DNA of 5,121 nt, taken from Gammaproteobacteria bacterium. Its GTDB lineage: Bacteria; Pseudomonadota; Gammaproteobacteria; Pseudomonadales; GM7GCV1. A program made the position numbers and the translations under genes. The stretch spans positions 1 through 5,121 of the forward strand of contig JAURLY010000056.1 of the NCBI GenBank assembly GCA_030830945.1, given 5' to 3'. Shown one piece after another: positions 1 through 5,121 of the stretch (positions are counted from its first letter, which is position 1; every line of letters starts with the position of its first letter). The notes beneath the pieces are model-generated. The model saw only the letters and a program-made list of their open reading frames with translations, was not told the origin of the DNA and ran no database searches.

Positions 1-296
1 CGGTGGCCCATACCTTGATGATCAAGTGTCGCAGGGCGCTGAAGCAGACGGGGATGAAAACACTTGTGCTCGCAGGCGGGGTCGCTGCCAATAAACGGCT
101 GAGGGAGCTCATGGCGGAGATGGTGGCAAAACAAAAGGCGGAACTTTTTTATCCCCGATTGAAGTTTTGTACAGACAATGGCGCCATGATCGCCTATGTT
201 GGTGCTCTTAGATTAAACGGGGGAGAGCGGTCTGATTCTATCGAAGTGCAGCCGCGAATGACGCTCTCGGACTTATCCAAAATTGAGGCTGCCTAA
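1..296 (+). CDS. tsaD: tRNA N6-adenosine threonylcarbamoyltransferase TsaD, C-terminal part (5' end outside window)
   Basis: TsaD transfers the threonylcarbamoyl group from threonylcarbamoyl-AMP to A37 of ANN-decoding tRNAs (t6A synthesis), working in the cytoplasm with TsaB and TsaE. Only the last 97 or so codons are present, against a usual length near 340. The reading frame is open to the left edge, and the GTG at base 3 is an internal valine, not a start. Counting from that codon, the family glycine-rich motif AGGVAANKRLR lies at residues 24-34. The motif FCTDNGAMIAY at residues 55-65 contains Asp58, which aligns with the metal-ligand aspartate of E. coli TsaD (Asp300). The two metal-binding histidines lie in the missing part. 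The TAA stop shares its last A with the folB ATG, so the two genes are probably cotranscribed and coupled. Identification is secure from the close match to E. coli TsaD. Confidence 0.97.
   Translation, partial: VAHTLMIKCRRALKQTGMKTLVLAGGVAANKRLRELMAEMVAKQKAELFYPRLKFCTDNGAMIAYVGALRLNGGERSDSIEVQPRMTLSDLSKIEAA
285..288 (+). promoter_or_regulatory. Ribosome binding site of folB (GAGG)
   Basis: GAGG lies 7 bases before the folB ATG, inside the last codons of tsaD. The spacing is good for a Shine-Dalgarno site and supports the start that overlaps the tsaD stop codon. Confidence 0.6.
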
Positions 297-655
297 TGTC
301 AGACTATATTTTTATCGAAGGACTCGAGGTTGACACGGTTATAGGTGTGCTCGATTGGGAGCGAGAGATCAAGCAGCGCCTGGTGATTGATCTTCGCCTT
401 AATGTCACCTCAGTGGCCAAGGCGGCCAAAACCGATGATATACGGCATACACTGGATTATGCCGCGATCAGTAAACGGGTGGTTGAATATGCCCAGGCTT
501 CTTCTTATCAATTGATTGAGACCATGGCCGAGCGACTGGCTGTTCTCCTGTTGCGTGAGTTCAGTCTGGCCAAAGTAAAAATCAAGGTGTCTAAACCCGG
601 TGCAGTCCCAGCTGCTAAGAATGTCGCCGTGGAGATTAAGCGGAGCCGATATTGA
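296..655 (+). CDS. folB: Dihydroneopterin aldolase FolB
   Basis: FolB cleaves 7,8-dihydroneopterin to 6-hydroxymethyl-7,8-dihydropterin plus glycolaldehyde, an early cytoplasmic step of tetrahydrofolate synthesis. Members of the family often also epimerise the substrate. The 119-residue protein has the normal full length. It begins with the family pattern FIEGLEVDTVIGVLDWE (residues 6-22), and Glu22 sits at the conserved active-site glutamate. Tyr55 (LDYAAI) and Glu75 (LIETMAE) match the other pterin-pocket residues. Lys100 in SKPGAV (residues 99-104) is the expected catalytic lysine. All key residues are therefore present. The ATG overlaps the tsaD stop by one base and has a GAGG site upstream. 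The TGA stop overlaps the folK start. The next gene encodes the enzyme that uses the FolB product, which supports the assignment. Confidence 0.97.
   Translation: MSDYIFIEGLEVDTVIGVLDWEREIKQRLVIDLRLNVTSVAKAAKTDDIRHTLDYAAISKRVVEYAQASSYQLIETMAERLAVLLLREFSLAKVKIKVSKPGAVPAAKNVAVEIKRSRY
642..645 (+). promoter_or_regulatory. Ribosome binding site deciding the TTG start of folK (GGAG)
   Basis: GGAG lies 6 bases before the TTG at 652, inside the end of folB. An in-frame TAA at 637-639 closes the folK frame upstream, and no ATG or GTG lies in frame before the conserved GSN motif. This site together with TTG therefore defines the start. Confidence 0.65.
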
Positions 656-1158
656 GTTCAGGGCCCGTTCGTGTCTATCTGGGAATAGGCAGTAATATTG
701 ATCCCGAAACCCATGTTCCGAAAGCCCTGCATGCGCTGGAAGCCGAATTTGGTTTGATTAGTCGTTCGTCGTTCTACCAGAATAGATCGATGGGGTTCGA
801 TGGGCCTGACTTTATCAACCTGGTGGTCAGTTTTTCCACGACATTTGATTTCCTCGATCTTGATGAGTGCCTGAAGAATATCGAAGTAAGCTGTGGCCGG
901 GATCGCTCACGCGAGAAAGGAAAAGGGTCGCGTACGCTGGATTTGGATTTACTGCTTTTTGGGGCGATGGAAGGTGAGGTTCACGGCTGTGTTCTTCCCA
1001 GACCTGAAATATATGAGCGCCAGTTCGTTTGGCAGCCTTTGCTGGAAATATTTGAGGCTAGCCAACGGCTAAGTGCTTTTGAAATCAGGATACAAAGCCA
1101 GCTAGGTCTATTGGCAAATGAGGCTTCTTTGTCGCCCCTGACTAATTGGCCTAAATAA
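652..1158 (+). CDS. folK: 2-amino-4-hydroxy-6-hydroxymethyldihydropteridine pyrophosphokinase FolK (HPPK)
   Basis: FolK moves pyrophosphate from ATP to 6-hydroxymethyl-7,8-dihydropterin, making the substrate of dihydropteroate synthase. It is cytoplasmic and uses the product of the gene upstream. The protein has 168 residues, against about 159 in E. coli. VYLGIGSNI at residues 8-16 is the N-terminal family signature. FDGPDFINLVV (49-59) matches the pterin-binding region. SRTLDLDLLLFG (93-104) carries the two magnesium-binding aspartates, Asp97 and Asp99. Arg83 and Arg94 align with catalytic-loop arginines 82 and 92 of E. coli. The loop between them is unusual: it is one residue longer and lacks the tryptophan seen in E. 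coli. The start is TTG, with its last two bases and the next two forming the 4-base overlap with folB, which suggests coupled translation. It ends 11 bases before the convergent holA stop. Confidence 0.96.
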   Translation: MSSGPVRVYLGIGSNIDPETHVPKALHALEAEFGLISRSSFYQNRSMGFDGPDFINLVVSFSTTFDFLDLDECLKNIEVSCGRDRSREKGKGSRTLDLDLLLFGAMEGEVHGCVLPRPEIYERQFVWQPLLEIFEASQRLSAFEIRIQSQLGLLANEASLSPLTNWPK

Positions 1159-1161
1159 GAT

Positions 1162-1177
1162 CCACTTCCCTAAGTGG
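1162..1177. terminator. Possible weak terminator hairpin between convergent folK and holA
   Basis: CCACTT (1162-1167) and AAGTGG (1172-1177) can form a 6-bp stem around a 4-base loop. The hairpin overlaps the holA stop codon and sits between two convergent genes. Read leftward, it is followed by the moderately T-rich ATCTTATTT, as expected for a weak intrinsic terminator of the leuS-lptE-holA operon. Read rightward, no T run follows. The stem is short and only moderately GC-rich, so the call is tentative. Confidence 0.35.
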
Positions 1178-2201
1178 TCAGTTCAAGTTCAGTATCAATG
1201 GCCGGTTTTCCGGAAAGCCCCATCACTATAGATTTCATCTTAAGCCAGGGGTCTCCATGCCGGTTACTTTTAATCGCACGGTCAGCAAGCCGGCAAAGCC
1301 TTAGCAAATTGACGGCCGTTGTGGGCGATGTTCGGCGAACTGCTTTGTGAACCAGAGGCTGACGTTTCTGCCAAACACCTGAATTTCGGATGGCGACTTC
1401 CAGATTTTGCCCGCGTGCGCAGGCATCCTGTATCTGCAGAATTTGCCTTACTTCCTTGGTGAGCACCCAAAGCATCAAGGTGGCTTCGGTGCCTTCTTCT
1501 TTTAGCCCTTGCAGACTAATAACTGCTTCAGCAGTATTGCCAAACAAACAGTGATCGACGGTTTTAAATACATCATAGCGTGCACTGTTGACGACTAATT
1601 CAGCCATAGTGGCGGCGTCCACGGGGCCTTCGACCAACAGCGAGAGTTTTTCCACTTCTTGCTGGGCAGCCAACAAATTACCCTCTACGCGTTCGGCGAG
1701 AATAGCAACGGCGTCGCGGTCGGCCTCAATTCCCTTGGAGCGTAAGCGCTGATTAAGCCAGCCAGGCATTTGGCGCTGATCAACTGGCCAAACCTGGACA
1801 TGACCACCAGTGCTTTCAAGAGTGGTTACCCATTTACTGCGCTGCTGGCTGCGGTCGAGCTTGCCGGTGATGACCAGTAGAAGAATATCCTCAGGGATTG
1901 ATTGGCAGAATTCGACCAATGCCTTAGAGCCTTTATCGCCAGGTTTACTGTTAGGAATACGTAATTCGATGATGCGCTTATCCGCAAACAGTGACATGGC
2001 CTGCGTTTCGCCGATAAATTCATCCCAGTCGACACTGTCGGCGTGAAACAACAAACGCTCACCGAATCCTTGTTGGCGACCAGCCTGTCGAATATGGTCA
2101 GCGGCCTCGCTGGCAAGCAGGGCCTCCTCGCCACTAATGAGGTAACAGGGCTTAAGATTACGCGCCAGATCCTGAGCGAGGCTCTCAGCCCTTATTTTCA
2201 T
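1170..2201 (-). CDS. holA: DNA polymerase III subunit delta HolA
   Basis: HolA is the delta subunit of the clamp loader. It opens the beta sliding-clamp ring so that the DnaX/delta/delta-prime complex can place it on primed DNA. The 343-residue protein has the same length as I recall for E. coli HolA. The N-terminal AAA+-like domain (about 1-140) contains QAMSLFADK at 67-75. Leu71 and Phe72 correspond to the residues that insert into the clamp's hydrophobic pocket. LLLVITGKLD (107-116), EGNLLAAQQEVEKLSLL (173-189) and GVWQKRQP (275-282) match conserved stretches of domains I, II and III. There is no Walker A motif, as expected because delta does not hydrolyse ATP. Its ATG overlaps the lptE TGA as ATGA, and the Shine-Dalgarno match is poor, so translation probably depends on coupling to lptE. 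It is the last gene of the leftward block. Confidence 0.97.
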   Translation of the reverse strand: MKIRAESLAQDLARNLKPCYLISGEEALLASEAADHIRQAGRQQGFGERLLFHADSVDWDEFIGETQAMSLFADKRIIELRIPNSKPGDKGSKALVEFCQSIPEDILLLVITGKLDRSQQRSKWVTTLESTGGHVQVWPVDQRQMPGWLNQRLRSKGIEADRDAVAILAERVEGNLLAAQQEVEKLSLLVEGPVDAATMAELVVNSARYDVFKTVDHCLFGNTAEAVISLQGLKEEGTEATLMLWVLTKEVRQILQIQDACARGQNLEVAIRNSGVWQKRQPLVHKAVRRTSPTTAVNLLRLCRLADRAIKSNRHGDPWLKMKSIVMGLSGKPAIDTELELTT

Positions 2202-2734
2202 TGAACGGCAACTTCTCGCGGCTGGTTTTCCCGAAGCAGGCTGTCCAGTTTGTATACCACTCGCCGGCTCAGGTTGGCATTTAGGTAATCAATAATTCTT
2301 TGTTTTTCTTGCTGCCTGGCACGTGGGTTGGAATGCGAGGTGGTAAATAATTGGCTGGCAGTAAAGCTAGTGGAAAACATGATCTGGCCAGTCTCATCAA
2401 TAATTTGAAAGTCCACTTCTTTTTCAACCTCGACCTGGCGGTTTAGCAGGCTGGTAGTCAGGCTATACGAGTTTTCGATCACTTCTTCCCGGGTTATTAC
2501 AATACCCATGGATCCAGCCTTGGGGATGTTCAACACTTCTTGTTCCGTAATGGTGGCAAGATCACTGGCAAGCCGTGTGCTCACAGGCCTGTCGTTTATT
2601 TGGTGCATATCCACCTCATCCTGGACGTACATCTGTCCCAGATCGGCGACCATGGTTGTATCGCGCAGCTGAAAGCCGCAACCAGTTATGATTACAAAAA
2701 CAAGGAGAGACGCGAGTCTAGCTAACAACAACAT
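2198..2734 (-). CDS. lptE: LPS-assembly lipoprotein LptE (RlpB)
   Basis: LptE is an outer-membrane lipoprotein that plugs and supports the LptD barrel, which delivers lipopolysaccharide to the cell surface. The 178-residue protein starts with a short hydrophobic signal peptide (residues 2-18) ending in the lipobox I-T-G-C, with Cys19 as the lipidated residue. The next residue is Gly, not Asp, which fits sorting to the outer membrane. GCGFQLRDTT (18-27) closely resembles the start of mature E. coli LptE (GCGWHLRDTT). The rest diverges, as is usual for this family, but ends with the typical basic, Gln-rich helix region (ARQQEKQRIIDYL, from about residue 138). The position between leuS and holA is the classic location of this gene. 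Its ATG lies 17 bases inside the leuS 3' end, and its TGA overlaps the holA start, so the three genes are probably one operon. Confidence 0.94.
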   Translation of the reverse strand: MLLLARLASLLVFVIITGCGFQLRDTTMVADLGQMYVQDEVDMHQINDRPVSTRLASDLATITEQEVLNIPKAGSMGIVITREEVIENSYSLTTSLLNRQVEVEKEVDFQIIDETGQIMFSTSFTASQLFTTSHSNPRARQQEKQRIIDYLNANLSRRVVYKLDSLLRENQPREVAVQ

Positions 2735-5121
2735 TTACCAATTTCCCCGGTACGACAATAACTTTACGGATGGTTAGACCTTCGGTAAAGCGCTGAACAT
2801 TTTCATCCGCTATGGCCGCAGCCTCAACCTCGTTTTGGGGTGCATCAGCAGCTACCTCAACTTTGCCGCGTAGCTTCCCGTTTACCTGCACAACATACTG
2901 GATGCTGTCCTGAATAAGCGCGTCTTCATCAACCTGTGGCCAGCTTGCGTCCATGATAGAACCTTCGTTTCCGAAAGATTGCCACAGGGTATGACTTATA
3001 TGTGGGACGCAGGGAGCCAGGACAAGTACCGCAGTGCTTATTGCCTCGCGCTCGACAGCTAATCCCTGACCAGATGATCGGTCCGCATGGCGGCTGACTT
3101 CATTAATAAGCTCCATCACGGCAGCAATGGCTGTGTTGAACGTCTGGCGTCGACCGTAATCGTCGCTTACTTTTTTGATTGTTTCGTGAGTCTTTCTCCG
3201 AAGCGCCTTTTGATCATCAGTGAGTAGATCAGGTTTCAGCGCATCGGGTTCGCCAGCAGCGATATGTTCCTGGGTAATCGCCCATAGGCGCCGGAGAAAG
3301 CGAAACGCCCCCTGAACACCTTCGTCGGACCATTCCAGGGTTTGCTCGGGTGGCGCGGCAAACATGGTGAACAGGCGAACCGTATCGGCCCCGTATTCGT
3401 TTACAGCGCTTTGCGGGTCAATGCCGTTGTTTTTGGACTTGGACATTTTCGTGACGCCGCCCAATTCCAGTTGCTCGCCATCAATGGACGCACCCGTAAC
3501 CTTGCCTTTGTCATCCTTAGTGAGTTCAACCTCGGATGGGTTGAACCAGGTTTTGGAACCATCCTCATTTTGTTTGTAGAACGAATCGGCCAGAACCATG
3601 CCCTGACAGAGCAGACGCTTGAACGGTTCGTTGCATTTCACCAGCCCTTCGTCACGCATCAATTTGTGAAAGAAACGGGCGTACAACAAATGAAGAATGG
3701 CGTGCTCGATACCGCCAACATATTGATCCACTGGTAACCAGTAATCGGCGCGCTCAGGATCGATCATGCCATCGGTAAAGTCCGGGCAGGTATATCTCGC
3801 GTAGTACCAGCTGGATTCCATGAAGGTGTCGAAGGTGTCGGTTTCGTGTTCGACGGCTTGCCCATCAAGTTCGGCTTTGCGCCATTCCATGTCGAATTTA
3901 ATTGGGGAATTTACCCCATCCATCACAACCTCTTCTGGTAACAGAACGGGGAGCCTGTCCAGCGGCACAGGGATTTCCCCACCGTTCGGTAGTTCCGCAG
4001 AGGCAGGCAGGTTGAACATGGGAATAGGGGCGCCCCAGTAGCGTTGACGGGAAACCCCCCAGTCGCGTAATCGGAATTTGGTCGTTACTCGACCTTTGCC
4101 CTTGTCGTGAAGCTTTTTCGCAATGGCATCAAAGGCCTTTTTGAAATTAAGTCCATCCAGATCATTGAACGCATCGCCGGAATTTACGAGAACGCCTTTC
4201 TCGACAAAGGCCGCTTTGTCCAGATCACACTCCTCTCCTTGAGCGGGAGCAATTACCTGCTTGATATCCAGGCCAAATTTTTGGGCAAATTCATAGTCTC
4301 TTTGGTCATGTGCTGGCACGGCCATAACCGCACCGGAGCCGTAATCCATTAACACATAATTGGCGATCCAAATCGGAACTTCCTGACTTGTCAGTGGGTG
4401 AATGGCTTTTAGGCCAGTATCCATCCCGCGTTTTTCCATGGTGGCCATTTCAGCTTCAGAGACAGCTTGCTCCTTGCACTGTTTAATGAAGGCGGCCAGC
4501 TCAGGGTTTGACTCAGCCAGTTCCAGGGCGATCGGGTGTTCGGCAGCAATGCTAACCCAGGTGACACCCATCAATGTGTCCGGCCGGGTGGTATAAACCT
4601 CGAAACTTTCCAAGCCTGAAACAGGTTGCTCCAGATCAAAAATGATTTCCTGGCCTTTGGATTTGCCAATCCAGTTTTTTTGCATGGTGCGAACTTGTTC
4701 TGGCCAATCGGGCAGTTCATCCAGGCTTGAAAGCAGTTCGTCGGCGTAATCCGTAATCTTGATAAACCACTGGGGGATTTCCTTGCGTTCGACCAGAGCC
4801 CCTGAGCGCCATCCGCGGCCATCGATAACCTGTTCATTGGCCAGCACTGTTTGATCGACTGGATCCCAGTTGACCGTCGCCATTTTTTTGTAGACCAGCC
4901 CTTTTTCGTAAAGGCGGGTAAAGAACCATTGTTCCCACTTGTAGTAATCGGGCTGGCAAGTCGCCAGCTCGCGCGACCAGTCAAAGCTAAAGCCCAGTGA
5001 GTTTAGCTGGGCTTTCATGTATTCGATATTGGCGTATGTCCATTTGGCCGGGGCCGTTTTGTTTTGGATTGCCGCATTCTCGGCGGGTAGCGCAAAAGCA
5101 TCCCACCCCATAGGGTGCAAA
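2718..5121 (-). CDS. leuS: Leucyl-tRNA synthetase LeuS (N-terminus outside window)
   Basis: LeuS charges tRNA-Leu with leucine in the cytoplasm. About 800 codons are present. The frame is open to the right edge, and the TTG at 5120 is an internal leucine that aligns with Leu74 of E. coli LeuS. About 73 residues, including the HIGH-type motif, are therefore missing and the full protein would be near 873. Numbering from that leucine, GWDAFALPAENAA is at 5-17. The CP1 editing domain spans roughly 150-350, with YTTRPDT at 176-182 (Thr182, the editing discriminator) and AVPAHDQRDYEF at 267-278 (Asp275, matching the editing Asp345). LRDWGVSRQRYWG is at 351-363, and KMSKS is at 558-562. The C-terminal tRNA-binding domain VQVNGKLRGK starts near 744. 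The cysteines of the zinc knuckle are absent (Asp86, Gly103, Ser106). It is the first visible gene of the leuS-lptE-holA block. Confidence 0.98.
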   Translation of the reverse strand, partial: LHPMGWDAFALPAENAAIQNKTAPAKWTYANIEYMKAQLNSLGFSFDWSRELATCQPDYYKWEQWFFTRLYEKGLVYKKMATVNWDPVDQTVLANEQVIDGRGWRSGALVERKEIPQWFIKITDYADELLSSLDELPDWPEQVRTMQKNWIGKSKGQEIIFDLEQPVSGLESFEVYTTRPDTLMGVTWVSIAAEHPIALELAESNPELAAFIKQCKEQAVSEAEMATMEKRGMDTGLKAIHPLTSQEVPIWIANYVLMDYGSGAVMAVPAHDQRDYEFAQKFGLDIKQVIAPAQGEECDLDKAAFVEKGVLVNSGDAFNDLDGLNFKKAFDAIAKKLHDKGKGRVTTKFRLRDWGVSRQRYWGAPIPMFNLPASAELPNGGEIPVPLDRLPVLLPEEVVMDGVNSPIKFDMEWRKAELDGQAVEHETDTFDTFMESSWYYARYTCPDFTDGMIDPERADYWLPVDQYVGGIEHAILHLLYARFFHKLMRDEGLVKCNEPFKRLLCQGMVLADSFYKQNEDGSKTWFNPSEVELTKDDKGKVTGASIDGEQLELGGVTKMSKSKNNGIDPQSAVNEYGADTVRLFTMFAAPPEQTLEWSDEGVQGAFRFLRRLWAITQEHIAAGEPDALKPDLLTDDQKALRRKTHETIKKVSDDYGRRQTFNTAIAAVMELINEVSRHADRSSGQGLAVEREAISTAVLVLAPCVPHISHTLWQSFGNEGSIMDASWPQVDEDALIQDSIQYVVQVNGKLRGKVEVAADAPQNEVEAAAIADENVQRFTEGLTIRKVIVVPGKLVNVVVS
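2743..2748 (-). promoter_or_regulatory. Probable ribosome binding site of lptE (GGGGAA, inside leuS)
   Basis: Read on the minus strand, GGGGAA lies 8 bases before the lptE ATG, within the last codons of leuS. It is an imperfect Shine-Dalgarno match with suitable spacing, and it supports the start that gives the 17-base overlap with leuS. Confidence 0.45.

Noticed and set aside
3..5. GTG as a start codon of a short 97-residue protein
   Set aside because: The protein aligns with the C-terminal part of TsaD without a break, and the window simply begins inside the gene.
1202..1216. CCGG-TTTT-CCGG inverted repeat, possible terminator for folK
   Set aside because: The stem is only 4 bp with no T run after it, and it encodes the conserved C-terminal LSGKP of HolA.
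1826..2134. 102-codon minus-strand ORF, and a 78-codon plus-strand ORF at 1810-2046, within holA
   Set aside because: Both overlap the well-conserved N-terminal half of holA and show no recognisable protein features of their own.
3342..3737. 131-codon ORF on the plus strand opposite leuS
   Set aside because: It lies wholly antisense to a strongly conserved part of LeuS that includes KMSKS. The translation resembles no family I know, so it is a shadow of leuS codon structure.
3822..3840. Tandem direct repeat GAAGGTGTC
   Set aside because: It encodes the conserved LeuS motif DTFDTFMESSWYY, so the repeat comes from the protein sequence and not from a DNA element.
4571..4984. 137-codon ORF on the minus strand in another frame of leuS
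   Set aside because: The leuS frame is intact and conserved throughout this interval, so this is an out-of-frame shadow and not a sign of a frameshift.
5118..5120. TTG as a start codon for leuS
   Set aside because: It aligns with an internal leucine (E. coli Leu74). A start here would remove the HIGH-type motif, and the frame is open to the window edge.

Overview
This window looks like ordinary core chromosome from a gammaproteobacterium of moderate GC content (about 50% by eye). The protein sequences resemble E. coli and Pseudomonas housekeeping proteins, and the gene order leuS-lptE-holA is a typical gammaproteobacterial arrangement. An outer-membrane LPS-assembly lipoprotein (LptE) and a two-step FolB/FolK folate branch fit a Gram-negative host. 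I cannot name the genus. I saw no mobile element, CRISPR array, phage gene, toxin-antitoxin pair or unknown ORF cluster.

Layout: the left 1.16 kb reads rightward. It holds the 3' end of tsaD (tRNA t6A synthesis, cut by the window edge), then folB and folK, which encode two successive folate-pathway enzymes. These genes overlap: tsaD/folB share one base and folB/folK share four, and folK begins at a TTG codon. The right 3.95 kb reads leftward: leuS (leucyl-tRNA synthetase, cut at its 5' end by the window edge), then lptE (17-base overlap), then holA (4-base ATGA overlap). The two blocks meet tail to tail with only 11 bases between the folK and holA stop codons. A small hairpin there may serve as a weak terminator. 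There is no gene-free stretch longer than 300 bases, and the promoters of both blocks lie outside the window.

The genes do not form one pathway. The left block joins tRNA modification to tetrahydrofolate synthesis. The right block joins leucine charging of tRNA, LPS export to the outer membrane, and loading of the replication sliding clamp. The common thread is tight, probably translationally coupled expression of essential genes. The points worth a second look are modest: plsY is missing from between tsaD and folB, the two conserved blocks are joined tail to tail, LeuS lacks the cysteines of its zinc knuckle, and FolK has an altered catalytic loop. I found no evidence for a previously undescribed system.
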